A stretch of DNA of 64,000 nt from Murimonas intestini (GCF_024622195.1 NZ_JANKBI010000006.1:124001-188000); one strand, 5' to 3'; shown: positions 16,272-25,313, counted from the stretch's first letter. The notes: generated by a model not told the origin, from the letters alone. Numbers and translations are program-made.

Positions 16272-17945
16272 ATGATCAAAAAAGAAATTTTTCAGAGTTT
16301 TTCAATAGACCCTTATCTGTTTTATGATGCTCTTACAAACAGCACGGACGACTATATCTATATTGTTAATATGTCAAATGATACTTCTCTTGTATCAGAG
16401 AATATGTATCATGATTTCGATCTCCCCGGCCTGCTTGTTGAAGGGCTGATTCCTTTGTGGGGAAATCTGATACATGAACGTGACCAGAAAAGATATTATA
16501 AATCCATAGAAACTATGATGAACGGGGATACAGACGAGCACAATGTAGAATACCAGATCAGAAACCGCAGCAATGAGTATATCTGGGTAGTCTGCCGGGG
16601 ACTTCTGAAAAGAGATGAAAATGGTGTTCCTCTGATGTTTGCCGGGATCGTTACCAATCTCGGCTCAAGAGGCAAGATTGACAATATAACAGGCCTTTTC
16701 ACTGAAACTTCCTGTAAAGGCAAGGTGGACACACTGATCGAGAATCAGGAGGAGGGCGGAATACTGCTCCTGGGGCTGGATGACTTTTCACATATAAATA
16801 AATTAAATGATCATATATTCGGGGACGCTGTACTCCGACAGTTCGCACAGACTGTCCAGTCCCTGCTGCCGATACAGGCGGAAATGTACCGCTTTGACGG
16901 TGACAGCTTCGCTATCGTATATACTGATGCGGATACTGACATGATATTAGATCTGTACGAAAAGATCCACGCCTACTGCAACCGCCAGCATGAGGTGGAT
17001 GATATCAGCTATTTTTGCACAGTTTCCGGCGGTATAGCCATGATAGGGAAAGATGGGGATAATTACCTGGATCTGATCAAATTTGCGTCCAGCGCCCTGG
17101 AAGCCAGCAAATATAAGGGCAAAAATATGTGTACCCTGTTTTCACAGGAACTGATCCAGGAGAAGATGCGCCAGCTGTCCATAGCAGACCAGCTGCAGAA
17201 CAGCCTTATCTCAGGTATGGAAGGCTTTTACCTTGTCTACCAGCCGCTGACAGATGCCAGGACTATGAAGGTCAACGGGGCCGAGGCCCTTCTCAGATGG
17301 CAGAACAGCCACTGCCCGAATGTGGGGCCTGATGAATTTATCCCTATTCTGGAAACTATGGGCCTGATCAATCAGGTAGGCAGATGGGTGATACAAAACG
17401 CTGCCAGGACCTGCCGTGAGTGGCTGAAATATAATCCGGATTTTGTGATGAATATAAATATCTCCTACATACAGATACTGGACGACCAGCTTATCCCATT
17501 CATAAAAAGCACTCTTGATGAGATAGGCCTTGATTCAAAACATATTGTAATAGAATTGACTGAGAGCTGTTTTGTCACAGAGATGAATTCTCTCGCTGAG
17601 ACATTCCGTCAGCTCCGGGAATTGAATATCCGTCTTGCCATGGATGATTTCGGCACCGGTTATTCCTCCCTGGGGATGCTGGCCCAGTCTCCGGCCGACA
17701 TTGTAAAGATAGACAGGCTGTTTATCTCCTCCATCCATGTCAATTCCTTCAACCGCAGCTTTATCAATGCAGTTATACAGCTCTGTCACAGCGTAGGCAT
17801 CACGGTATGTGTGGAGGGCGTAGAACAGAAGGAGGAGCTGAGCGCTGTCCTGGACATCAACGCAGATACCATCCAGGGGTTCTATATTTCCAGGCCAATA
17901 CTGCCGGATGAATTCAAGTCCCTGTATCTGATAAAACAGGATTAA
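16272..17945 (+). CDS. PAS-GGDEF(degenerate)-EAL cyclic di-GMP phosphodiesterase
   Basis: A 557-residue soluble protein. A PAS-like sensor (residues about 20-135, ending NEYIWVVCRGLLKRDENG) is followed by a GGDEF domain in which the active loop is FDGDSF, so cyclase activity should be lost although it may still bind GTP. The EAL domain keeps its metal and catalytic residues: AEALLRW, NINISY, IELTES, MDDFGTGYSSL, KIDRLF, CVEGVE, QGFYISRP. It is therefore a predicted phosphodiesterase. The start at 16272 follows AAAGGGGGAAG and lies after the promoter. It has its own terminator and stands alone between an importer regulator and the UroD-like gene. Confidence 0.92.
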   Translation: MIKKEIFQSFSIDPYLFYDALTNSTDDYIYIVNMSNDTSLVSENMYHDFDLPGLLVEGLIPLWGNLIHERDQKRYYKSIETMMNGDTDEHNVEYQIRNRSNEYIWVVCRGLLKRDENGVPLMFAGIVTNLGSRGKIDNITGLFTETSCKGKVDTLIENQEEGGILLLGLDDFSHINKLNDHIFGDAVLRQFAQTVQSLLPIQAEMYRFDGDSFAIVYTDADTDMILDLYEKIHAYCNRQHEVDDISYFCTVSGGIAMIGKDGDNYLDLIKFASSALEASKYKGKNMCTLFSQELIQEKMRQLSIADQLQNSLISGMEGFYLVYQPLTDARTMKVNGAEALLRWQNSHCPNVGPDEFIPILETMGLINQVGRWVIQNAARTCREWLKYNPDFVMNINISYIQILDDQLIPFIKSTLDEIGLDSKHIVIELTESCFVTEMNSLAETFRQLRELNIRLAMDDFGTGYSSLGMLAQSPADIVKIDRLFISSIHVNSFNRSFINAVIQLCHSVGITVCVEGVEQKEELSAVLDINADTIQGFYISRPILPDEFKSLYLIKQD

Positions 17946-17964
17946 TATCCTCTGTAAAAACGCA

Positions 17965-18009
17965 GGCTGCTGTAAAATGAGTCCATTACATTTTACTGCA
18001 GCCCTTTTT
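17965..18009. terminator. Strong bidirectional intrinsic terminator
   Basis: The arms GGCTGCTGTAAAATG (17965-17979) and CATTTTACTGCAGCC (17989-18003) pair at 14 of 15 positions, followed by CTTTTT on the plus strand. On the minus strand TTTTT follows shortly after the stem. It ends both the EAL gene and the convergent UroD-like gene. Confidence 0.85.
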
Positions 18010-18059
18010 ATATATACAGTCCTATTCTCTGTATTTACACTGTATTGATTCTCCGCTTA

Positions 18060-19319
18060 TCAGCCATACATCCTGTCTATCTCTTCTCTGGCGATCTCAT
18101 TCCATCTCCACAGGTTCTGCGGTTTATAATCTACAGTACTCAGATCCTTTAAGACAATCTCAATGCTGCACCCCTGAGATTCTTCCAGGATCTTTCTGAC
18201 ATCCCTGCGGGCTGTCTCCTCATGGAAGGAGCCCCCTGAAAATATAGCCGGGCTTGGCTTGCATGACATGACATAATCCTTTCCGGCCATTTCAGCCATC
18301 TGTCTGATCCTGCACCATGGGCTTGCGGATATTTTTCTCAGATTCGGGATCTTTTTCAGGATATTCATTTTATAGTGGAGCGGTTCACAGCAGCCATAAT
18401 AGTTCAGCCCAAAATGACTCATCCACCTTATCTCTTCTTCAAGGGAAAATTCCCAGTGCATCTCCTCTGATACCGTGGAAAATATCTGGGCGTTCCCGCA
18501 TCCCCACAGCTGCTTTGCAGAAGCGTTCCTGTCCAGCCCCTCCGGAGCTGCCAGCATGTCAGTATAACCATATCCGCCCGAACCAACCCGGGTATTATTG
18601 TTGTTTGATGCCCAAAGGCCAAGTTCATTATACTGCTCCATCAGCTTTAAGGATGCATCTGTAAATCTTCTTACAAGCGCCTTTATATATTCCGGCCTCT
18701 CTATGAGATCATACAAGACAGGCTCCACCCCTGTCAGCCTGATCAGATAGTCCCAGGGCGTAAACCACTTTCCCCTTTCGCCGCACAGCCTTACATCCAG
18801 TATATCTCCAAATATTGTCTGCATCTTTTCCAGTTTATCTGAAGTGTCCTTCTCATCTACTGTGACAACAGGATCCATGATCTTTTCAATGTCTTTTTCA
18901 CCCCTGATCTGGATATTAAAATGGCGGGACTTTATAGCGCTTGTCTTATCCGCCTGCACAGTCGTGACACTCTCAGAGATCCCAAATGCATCGTCAAACT
19001 CTCCTCCCCTGACAGTGACAGGACAGTCTATATATGGATTCACTACCATATTTCCAGGCATATGTTTCCACAGATAGATCTCCTTTCTAAGCTCCAGCTC
19101 CAGCTTTCTACAGAATTCATCCTCTGTCTGAAGAGTCAGCTCCTGGTCCACATTCATCTCATTCCAGCATATCTCATCAATATACACCGGGGGTTTTTTC
19201 ATATGCAGGTCATTTGTACATATCCACAATTCCCTGTTCTCAAGGTTTTTCTCATCCATGGAAATCTGCAGCTTTTCTTTTGCCAGCTCCCGCAGCAGCT
19301 GTATTTCCTCCTGTCTCAT
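18060..19319 (-). CDS. Uroporphyrinogen decarboxylase-fold (MtaA/CmuA-like) protein
   Basis: A 419-residue protein with the URO-D/methyltransferase barrel pattern: LIRLTGVEPVLYDLIERPEY, EEIRWMSHFGLNYYGCCEPLH and ISASPWCRIRQMAE. True HemE proteins are shorter and lack the long N-terminal extension. The paired Cys and His in GCCEPLH resemble the zinc ligands of corrinoid methyltransferases, but I cannot align them with confidence. There is no corrinoid protein next to it. The start at 19319 has AAGGAGG 6 bases upstream. It is divergent from an AraC gene, which suggests induction by a small molecule. The substrate is unknown. Confidence 0.75.
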   Translation of the reverse strand: MRQEEIQLLRELAKEKLQISMDEKNLENRELWICTNDLHMKKPPVYIDEICWNEMNVDQELTLQTEDEFCRKLELELRKEIYLWKHMPGNMVVNPYIDCPVTVRGGEFDDAFGISESVTTVQADKTSAIKSRHFNIQIRGEKDIEKIMDPVVTVDEKDTSDKLEKMQTIFGDILDVRLCGERGKWFTPWDYLIRLTGVEPVLYDLIERPEYIKALVRRFTDASLKLMEQYNELGLWASNNNNTRVGSGGYGYTDMLAAPEGLDRNASAKQLWGCGNAQIFSTVSEEMHWEFSLEEEIRWMSHFGLNYYGCCEPLHYKMNILKKIPNLRKISASPWCRIRQMAEMAGKDYVMSCKPSPAIFSGGSFHEETARRDVRKILEESQGCSIEIVLKDLSTVDYKPQNLWRWNEIAREEIDRMYG

Positions 19320-19374
19320 ACATATCCTCCTTCTTTGCCAATACATTTTGTATGTTGCACAATATCTGCATGAA

Positions 19375-19390
19375 TTGATATCTATATCAA
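19375..19390. promoter_or_regulatory. Palindrome sharing a half with the araC promoter repeat
   Basis: TTGATATCTATATCAA is a 7-bp inverted repeat with a 2-base centre, 56 bases upstream of the UroD-like start. Its first nine bases, TTGATATCT, recur at 19449-19457 over the -35 of the araC promoter. The pair is a candidate operator for the AraC protein. Confidence 0.45.
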
Positions 19391-19448
19391 ATTATATCAC
19401 TTTAATTGATTTATTCACCCTAATATACTGATCTATAGTACGCAAATA

Positions 19449-19476
19449 TTGATATCTGCAGAATATGTGCTATACT
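19449..19476 (+). promoter_or_regulatory. Promoter of the araC gene at 19556
   Basis: TTGATA (19449-19454), a 16-base spacer and TATACT (19471-19476), with an extended TGC before the -10. The -35 coincides with a TTGATATCT repeat, consistent with self-control. Confidence 0.65.
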
Positions 19477-19555
19477 GTCTGTATACCGGCGCATCAAAAG
19501 AGGTGTACCAAAAGAGACTCGCCAGAGGGGGCATGCCGCAGAGGAGGAAAAGTCT

Positions 19556-20296
19556 ATGGAATTATTAGCCTGGGGAAATACGGAGCTTGACAGTTCATGG
19601 TCCGTGACAGAGAAGTCCAACTGCAGCTATATAAGAATCTATCATCTCACATCAGGCAGTATCTGCTATTCTGATACCGCCATGTCATGCGCCCTGGATA
19701 CGGAAGCCGTCTATATCCTTCCCTCCCACGCTCCTTTCACCATGAAGCCGGCGCCTGGTACAGACACCCACTGCACCTGGCTGCATATGAATATCTATCC
19801 AGTCCTCGTCAAAGAGCTCCTTTCAATACCTTATACACAAAAGCAGGCGCTGCTCTTCTCGTTGATGCGCTGCATTATGGAGGAAGCTTATCCGCCCGCC
19901 GCCAGCCTCAGCCACTGTGCTGAAATATTTATACAGGACCTGTACCAGATGGGCTGCCTGGAAAAACCGGACCCTGCCTTTTCTCCCGTGCTGGACTATC
20001 TGTGCGTGCATTTCAGTGAAGATATCAGCATCTCAGATACAGCCAGGCAGTTCGGCTATACTCCTGAACATTTTATCCGGAAATTTAAAAAAGAAACAGG
20101 CAGCACCCCCTATCAGTTCCTTACAGGATACAGAATGGGAAAATGCTGCGAGCTTCTCCGAAAAGGATACCCCGTATCCAGCGTGTGCGCTCTTACGGGG
20201 TATCACGATATAAAAACTTTCGACCGTGCTTTTAAGAAATACCACGGACGCACTGCTTCTGAATACCAGAAATATTTTAAAAAAATCTATCCATGA
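19556..20296 (+). CDS. AraC-family transcriptional regulator
   Basis: A 246-residue regulator with an N-terminal cupin-like effector domain (VYILPSHAPFTMKPA, HCTWLHMN) and a C-terminal AraC helix-turn-helix pair (ISISDTARQFGYTPEHF and SSVCALTGYHDIKTFDRAF). GAGGAGG lies 8 bases before the ATG. It is divergent from the UroD-like gene across a 236-base spacer that holds its promoter and shared repeats, so it probably controls that gene. The cupin suggests that a small ligand, often a sugar or an aromatic, switches it. Confidence 0.9.
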   Translation: MELLAWGNTELDSSWSVTEKSNCSYIRIYHLTSGSICYSDTAMSCALDTEAVYILPSHAPFTMKPAPGTDTHCTWLHMNIYPVLVKELLSIPYTQKQALLFSLMRCIMEEAYPPAASLSHCAEIFIQDLYQMGCLEKPDPAFSPVLDYLCVHFSEDISISDTARQFGYTPEHFIRKFKKETGSTPYQFLTGYRMGKCCELLRKGYPVSSVCALTGYHDIKTFDRAFKKYHGRTASEYQKYFKKIYP

Positions 20297-20342
20297 TCCT
20301 AATGAGGCCTCAGTGCAGGTCAGGAATATGAAGCTCTGTCAT

Positions 20343-20374
20343 CCAGCCAGGACACTGCATTTTTCACTGGCTGG
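20343..20374. terminator. Hairpin at the end of the chemosensory operon
   Basis: CCAGCCAG (20343-20350) and CTGGCTGG (20367-20374) form a perfect 8-bp stem with a 16-base loop spanning the stop codon of the last cheW. No T-run follows, so termination by this hairpin alone is doubtful. Confidence 0.3.
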
Positions 20375-20825
20375 CAAGGGCTTCCGAAGACTTTGCCAGA
20401 TCCAGCTGGCATATTACTTCGCTTTCTGTCCTGTACACCGCTTTTTCCTTCCATTTATCAGGGACGAGACTCTCCCTGATATCTTCGATCTTATTGCCGT
20501 CAACAGTGCTTATCCATGGCTCGCCCTGAATGCTGATGCCAAACTGATACTGTCCGGAATCGACTACAATAACCACATTATCATGTCCGCCTTTATCCTG
20601 ACCGCCCAAGGTATCTTTGGCAGGAACAGCACCTGACTTGTCCATAGCTACGATGGAGATTATATTGCCTTTATAATGGCAGATCCCGCAGAAATATTCA
20701 GGCAGGCAGGGGATCTTCTCTGCCTTTATATGAGTGCAGATCTCGATGACTTCTGAAAATTCCACCGCATATGTCACACCTTTTCCGGCAAAACAAAGCA
20801 GTTCTTTACTATTCCCATTTTCCAT
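20364..20825 (-). CDS. CheW-like coupling protein (third in the operon)
   Basis: A 153-residue CheW-fold protein: LLCFAGKGVTYAVEFSEVIE, ICHYKGNIISIVAMD and VVIVVDSGQYQFGISI follow the usual strand order. The start at 20825 overlaps cheA by 17 bases and has GGAGGAGAGCG before it; an earlier in-frame ATG would place about 30 extra residues within the cheA region. It links receptor tips to CheA, and is the last gene of the operon. Its binding surface differs from those of the two other CheW-like proteins here. Confidence 0.87.
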   Translation of the reverse strand: MENGNSKELLCFAGKGVTYAVEFSEVIEICTHIKAEKIPCLPEYFCGICHYKGNIISIVAMDKSGAVPAKDTLGGQDKGGHDNVVIVVDSGQYQFGISIQGEPWISTVDGNKIEDIRESLVPDKWKEKAVYRTESEVICQLDLAKSSEALASQ

Positions 20826-22851
20826 CGCTCTCCTCCTCATCTGCCGTCTCCGGCACAGCGCACTGGATAAAGCTGTCAGCATCCAATGCCATGCATATGC
20901 CTCCGTCTCCCATGACACAGCAGCCGTTCATCCCCGTCCTGGATCTGAACTTTGCGCCCAGCATCTTGGGGAGCAGCTTCTGCAGCAGCTTCTCACGTCC
21001 CAGCACCTCATCGGCCAGCAGGCAGGCCTCTCTCTTTGAGCCTTTTACATATAAAACAACTTTTTCTGTGCTTTCCGCCTCCAGCCCATACACTTTGGCC
21101 ACATCAATGACCGGCACTACCTTATCTTCATATACAAGCACCTTTGCCCCCTGATGATCAGTGTGTATGTTCTGGCTTATCTCCCCGTATTCAAAAAAAC
21201 GTTCCGCCTGGTAGAATGGCATGGAAAACAAGTGTCCTCCCGACTTAAAGAGAATATTTTCCACAATAGTGTGTGTGAGGGGCAGATAGATGATTACAGA
21301 AGTACCCTTTCCTTTTGCGCTCTCTATTTTCAGATGCCCCCCTGCCCTCAGGGCCAGCTTTTTAACAATATCCATCCCCACGCCCCGGCCGGAGTACTTG
21401 TTCACCTCATCATTTGTAGTAAATCCGGGAACAGTACAGAAGTCCAGGATCTCCTCCTCCGTGTACTCTTCCTCCGGTCTTGTAAACAGGTGTTTTTCCC
21501 TTGCCCTTTCCCTGAGGCTCTCTATATCCATTCCCCTGCCGTCATCGCTGATCCTGACTACAAGTTCGTCTCCTCTGCTCTGAGCGGCCAGCTGCACAGT
21601 CCCTTTCTCAGGCTTTCCGAGACGTCTGCGCTCCCCGGGAGGCTCTATGCCGTGATCTACAGAATTTCTGACGATATGCATCGCTGCCTCATACAGCTGG
21701 TCTACTATATTTTTATCTGCTTCCGTATCCTGTCCGGCGGCCTCCAGTTCCACTTCCTTCTGCTGGTCCCTGCAGATATCTCTCAGTACCCTGCGCAGCT
21801 TTGGGAGTATACGGGAAATGGGTACCATCCTCATGTTCAGGACAGTATTTCCCAGCTCATCCAGATATTGCCTGACAGGGCGGCAGTACTTCTCTTCCAG
21901 CTCCTCCTGCCCCTTTAACTGCAGCTCATTTGAAAAAGAGGACATCATTACCAGCAGCTCTCCCGAGAGATACTGCAGTTCATCCAGCCTGTCCACACGC
22001 ACATCTACAAATTCAGATTCCTGAAATGGAGGTGACGATGCCCTGCTGTCACCTTCTGCCGCCTCACCTGATGGGACATCTTTATACTGCTGTCCCTGTT
22101 CTTTCTGTTCCGGCCACTCCGGCGTGAGCTTCTCACAGGACAATACAAATGCGCCTCCGCAAAGTGCCTCTTGTGCTGCTTTAGCCTTTCCCGGCTCTAC
22201 CCTGATCAAAAGGCCTCTCTGCTTTATCTGCTCAGCCGCCTCAGGATTATTCTCCAGCCTGGCAGGCAGTGTCTCCACCTCCGGGCAGATACTCTTCAGC
22301 CTGCGCATCAGCATAAATGCGCGGATATTCTCCATCCTGCAGCCAGGCTCGAATCTGATATGCAGAAAGTCCCCCTCGCGGCTCAGAAAGGCGCGCTCTT
22401 CGGGCGTCTCCTCCTGTTCCCCTCCGGAGCCTCCACCACTATTTTCCTCTGTAAGATAATCTGCTATTCTCTCCTGGATCCTGTCCATATTTGAAGGCTC
22501 ATAATTCTCATCCCGCATCCTTCCCATCTCATCCCGGATAAAATCGGCAACCTCAAATAATACCTCAAACAGCTGTCTTTTATTCCCTCCCGGAGGGCCG
22601 CTACCGTCACGCAGCTCAGAGAATAAATCCTCCAGCCGGTGGGCCACGTCAGACAGGCTGTCCAGCCCCATCATGGCTGCGGAACTCTTGACAGTATGCA
22701 TGATACGGAAGATGGTATTGATATCTTCCCCTTCCAGGCTGTTATTTTTTTCTGCCTCGATCAGAATCTCTTCCAGCTTTTCTAACAGCTGTCCTGTCTC
22801 AAGCAGAAATACATCCAGCATTGCCTGCGAATCTTCATCAAAGTAACTCAT
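20809..22851 (-). CDS. cheA: Chemotaxis histidine kinase CheA
   Basis: A 680-residue kinase with all five domains. P1 has His52 in HTVKSSAAMMG. A P2-like ferredoxin-fold pair spans about 165-245. P3 is the dimerisation helix pair (LQYLSGELLVMMSSFSNEL). P4 is the ATPase (HIVRNSVDHGIEPP, DDGRGMD, GRGVGMDIVKK). P5 is a CheW-like domain. It phosphorylates the receivers encoded alongside it. Its start overlaps the receiver-GGDEF gene by 14 bases, which implies coupled translation and a functional link with cyclic di-GMP output. Key residues are intact, so it should be active. Confidence 0.96.
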   Translation of the reverse strand: MSYFDEDSQAMLDVFLLETGQLLEKLEEILIEAEKNNSLEGEDINTIFRIMHTVKSSAAMMGLDSLSDVAHRLEDLFSELRDGSGPPGGNKRQLFEVLFEVADFIRDEMGRMRDENYEPSNMDRIQERIADYLTEENSGGGSGGEQEETPEERAFLSREGDFLHIRFEPGCRMENIRAFMLMRRLKSICPEVETLPARLENNPEAAEQIKQRGLLIRVEPGKAKAAQEALCGGAFVLSCEKLTPEWPEQKEQGQQYKDVPSGEAAEGDSRASSPPFQESEFVDVRVDRLDELQYLSGELLVMMSSFSNELQLKGQEELEEKYCRPVRQYLDELGNTVLNMRMVPISRILPKLRRVLRDICRDQQKEVELEAAGQDTEADKNIVDQLYEAAMHIVRNSVDHGIEPPGERRRLGKPEKGTVQLAAQSRGDELVVRISDDGRGMDIESLRERAREKHLFTRPEEEYTEEEILDFCTVPGFTTNDEVNKYSGRGVGMDIVKKLALRAGGHLKIESAKGKGTSVIIYLPLTHTIVENILFKSGGHLFSMPFYQAERFFEYGEISQNIHTDHQGAKVLVYEDKVVPVIDVAKVYGLEAESTEKVVLYVKGSKREACLLADEVLGREKLLQKLLPKMLGAKFRSRTGMNGCCVMGDGGICMALDADSFIQCAVPETADEEESDGKWE

Positions 22852-23806
22852 CTTTCATCCCCGCTTCTGAATCCTGGGTGTACCAGACACTGCGGTTTTT
22901 ACCGCTTCTTTTTCCTTCATAGAGAGCTTTGTCAGCACATTCTATATTATTGTCCAGGCTCCTTGATTCATCATAGCGGCAGAGGCCCAGAGTCAATGTA
23001 CATGAGAATGTCTGATCTCCATGTGTGAGACTGAAGCCCTCCACCATTGTCCTGATCTGTTCACTTATTCCAAATGCTTCCTCGCTTGTCACGGCAAACA
23101 GGACCATCATGAATTCTTCGCCGCCCCAGCGAATCACCTTATGCCTTCTGCATACTTCCTCCATAATGCCCGATATGCAGATGAGTACCTCGTCCCCGGC
23201 CTCATGTCCGTATTTATCATTTACACTCTTAAAATCGTCTACATCGGCCATAATGATATAATTTCCGACTACCCCCGGTTCATGCATATCTATGTCCTTC
23301 ATCAGATCATCTTTTACATAGCGCCTGTTATACAGGCCTGTAAGCACATCCCTGAAGGCTATATAATTCAGCTGCTCCACATTGTTCTGCAGCTCACGGT
23401 ACTTTTTATCCAGCTCATCCTTCTGAAGCTTGTTCTGCAGCTGGACCATTATCCTGGATTTCATCTCCGCCGGCCGGAAAGGTTTCCTTATATAGTCGCT
23501 GGCCCCCAGAGAAAATCCCAGGTCAACATCAGTATCTCCGCTTTTTGCAGTAATAAAAATAACAGAGGCGCTGCTCTTATACTTATTCTTTATTTTTTCA
23601 CACAGCTCATATCCCTTTGTATCCGGAAGCTCTACATCCAGAAGTATAACGTCGGGCTGACATTTATCCAGCTCCTGCTCTGCCTCTTTGCCGGTATGGG
23701 CCTCTCTGATGACGATATTTTCTTCTTTCATAATATGTTTTATCTGCTCGCAGACAAGGATGCTGTCATCAATTATTAATACCGTCTGCTTCTTTGCTGT
23801 TTCCAT
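22838..23806 (-). CDS. Response regulator with GGDEF output domain
   Basis: A 322-residue protein: receiver (DDS at 13-15, phospho-Asp D57 in LLDVELPD, Lys in IRKPFRP), a short coiled linker (about 130-145), then a GGDEF domain with DVDDFKSVNDKYGHEAGDE and an active GGEEF loop. I see no RxxD inhibitory site in front of GGEEF. It lies between cheD and cheA and overlaps cheA, so CheA is the likely phosphodonor. The layout resembles the WspR-type output of Pseudomonas, where a chemosensory array drives a cyclase, but the genes are clostridial in type. Confidence 0.93.
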   Translation of the reverse strand: METAKKQTVLIIDDSILVCEQIKHIMKEENIVIREAHTGKEAEQELDKCQPDVILLDVELPDTKGYELCEKIKNKYKSSASVIFITAKSGDTDVDLGFSLGASDYIRKPFRPAEMKSRIMVQLQNKLQKDELDKKYRELQNNVEQLNYIAFRDVLTGLYNRRYVKDDLMKDIDMHEPGVVGNYIIMADVDDFKSVNDKYGHEAGDEVLICISGIMEEVCRRHKVIRWGGEEFMMVLFAVTSEEAFGISEQIRTMVEGFSLTHGDQTFSCTLTLGLCRYDESRSLDNNIECADKALYEGKRSGKNRSVWYTQDSEAGMKDELL

Positions 23807-23824
23807 ATACTCCTCCTGCTTCCA

Positions 23825-24319
23825 CTACAGCTTTTTCCATTCCCACCTGACTGTCTTGACCGTCAGCTGTCCTGTCTCTGCCGAGAAGGTAATTGTCCTT
23901 CCCAGCCTGTCTCCTGTATCATCCGCTATAATGGGTATCCTCAGTTCTCTCAATACTTCTCTGACAGCCTCTACATTTCTCTGCCCGATCTGTGTTTCAT
24001 CCACTTCGCCTTTAAATGTATCTGACCGTTCAAACATCTTCGCCCCGCCTGCGATCTTTGCCGTCATACGCCTGACATTTGCACCGCACCGTTCCATATC
24101 CTTTACCAGCGCTATTATCCCTGTATCCGCGAATTTATAGGGATTACTCTGATTCACGGCTGTCTTCTTATATGGCAGGAGTATATGGACCATCCCTGCC
24201 ACGCTGCAGGTCCTGTCATACAGGCAGATACCCACACAGGAGCCCAGCGCGTATGTGATAAGCTCCCCGGGAGACCTTACTACTTTCCCTTCCGCAATTC
24301 CTACTACTGTTTTATCCAT
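23825..24319 (-). CDS. cheD: Chemoreceptor glutamine deamidase CheD (catalytic)
   Basis: A 164-residue CheD. The catalytic Cys (YALGSCVGICLYD) and His (GMVHILLP) are both present, together with AKIAGGAKMF and the C-terminal RNVEAVREVLRE. It should deamidate receptor glutamines and bind CheC. The start at 24319 lies 1 base after the cheC stop (TGATATG), so expression depends on coupled translation; there is no good ribosome site of its own. Its partner is the CheC gene just upstream. Confidence 0.92.
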   Translation of the reverse strand: MDKTVVGIAEGKVVRSPGELITYALGSCVGICLYDRTCSVAGMVHILLPYKKTAVNQSNPYKFADTGIIALVKDMERCGANVRRMTAKIAGGAKMFERSDTFKGEVDETQIGQRNVEAVREVLRELRIPIIADDTGDRLGRTITFSAETGQLTVKTVRWEWKKL

Positions 24320-24320
24320 A

Positions 24321-24932
24321 TCATATACCAAGAAGTGAAAACATTTTTTCAAGTGACTCCATCTCCGGAAGGAACAGCACATGTCCGGTAAAAGCCGTTT
24401 TGTCAGTGAAAAACCTGTTCTCTATCAGCATAAGCTCATCGCTCAGGTTGGCAAAGTGAATCATTGGAACACTGAGCAGCGCCCCCACCATATCGCTGCA
24501 GATATCAGGCACTGAGACTTCTATTTTGATGCCCATCAGCCTGGCAAGTGCATTTACATAGGAACAGCACACTATATTTCCGACTTCGCAGATAACCGAC
24601 CTGCACATTTCATCCATATTGACAGGGTCCCAGTCTCCCGGTCCCAGGAGCGCATCCAGCATTACCTTGGAGAATTCTTCGTTCAGCAGGAACATGAACA
24701 TTCCTGACAGCTCACCCCCTATCTCAAGAAGTATCCCTGTCTGGAATGTCTCTGCACCTCCCAGTAATTCCGGGGCCTCCCTGTAGTTAATGATCCTGAC
24801 CTGGGGAAGTTCCACATTAAAGCTGTGCCCCACCATAGATGAAAGCGCAGTCACAGCATTCCCCGTACCGATATTCCCAATCTCTCTTAACAGGTCCTGG
24901 GCAGTGTCATCTAATTCTGAATAATTTACCAT
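24321..24932 (-). CDS. cheC: CheY-P phosphatase CheC (copy next to catalytic CheD)
   Basis: A 203-residue CheC with both pseudo-symmetric phosphatase motifs: REIGNIGTGNAVTALSSMVG and EVGNIVCCSYVNALARLMG, each with the E-x2-N pair and a following Pro. It dephosphorylates CheY-P, an activity raised by binding CheD. Its gene lies 6 bases after a stand-alone receiver gene and directly before cheD, forming a cheY-cheC-cheD module that is repeated upstream of the receptor. Confidence 0.93.
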   Translation of the reverse strand: MVNYSELDDTAQDLLREIGNIGTGNAVTALSSMVGHSFNVELPQVRIINYREAPELLGGAETFQTGILLEIGGELSGMFMFLLNEEFSKVMLDALLGPGDWDPVNMDEMCRSVICEVGNIVCCSYVNALARLMGIKIEVSVPDICSDMVGALLSVPMIHFANLSDELMLIENRFFTDKTAFTGHVLFLPEMESLEKMFSLLGI

Positions 24933-24938
24933 ACTGTA

Positions 24939-25313
24939 TCATCCCCTCGAATTTTCCAGGCAATTTTTCACAGCGCTCACTATCTGTTCTCCTTTGAAGG
25001 GCTTTACAATAAATTCCATGGCTCCGTTCTCCACGGACTCCATGATCATTGCCTCCTGTCCCACTGCCGAACACATTACCACAACTGCTGTGTTATCCTG
25101 CTTCCTTATATTTTTCAGCGCCGCTATGCCATCCATGACAGGCATGGATATATCCATTAGCACAAGATCCGGCTTCTCCGTCTCATAAAGCCGGCATGCC
25201 ACTTCCCCGTTCTCTGCCTCCAGCAGATTTTTATAACCGGCTTCTGTCAGTATCCTCTTTAAGTTTACGCGCATGAACAGCGCGTCATCTACTATCAGTA
25301 TTTTTTCATCCAT
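24939..25313 (-). CDS. cheY: Stand-alone receiver protein CheY (first copy)
   Basis: A 124-residue single-domain receiver with D9-D10, phospho-Asp D54 in LVLMDISMPVMDG, and FIVKPF with the conserved Lys. There is no output domain, so it acts by protein binding. In swimming bacteria that partner is the flagellar switch. No motor gene lies in this window, so it may instead act as a phosphate sink or bind another target. It pairs with the cheC immediately downstream. Confidence 0.93.
   Translation of the reverse strand: MDEKILIVDDALFMRVNLKRILTEAGYKNLLEAENGEVACRLYETEKPDLVLMDISMPVMDGIAALKNIRKQDNTAVVVMCSAVGQEAMIMESVENGAMEFIVKPFKGEQIVSAVKNCLENSRG

Noticed and set aside
18060..19319. Calling the UroD-fold protein HemE
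   Set aside because: It is longer than HemE, has a long N-terminal extension, a divergent AraC partner and no heme genes nearby, so a heme role is not supported.
23021..23779. A 252-residue plus-strand frame opposite the receiver-GGDEF gene
   Set aside because: Shadow of a gene with intact receiver and GGEEF motifs; no start signals.
24319..24382. A longer CheD starting at 24382
   Set aside because: The extra residues are the antiparallel reading of the cheC end. The ATG at 24319 is coupled to the cheC stop and gives the standard CheD length.
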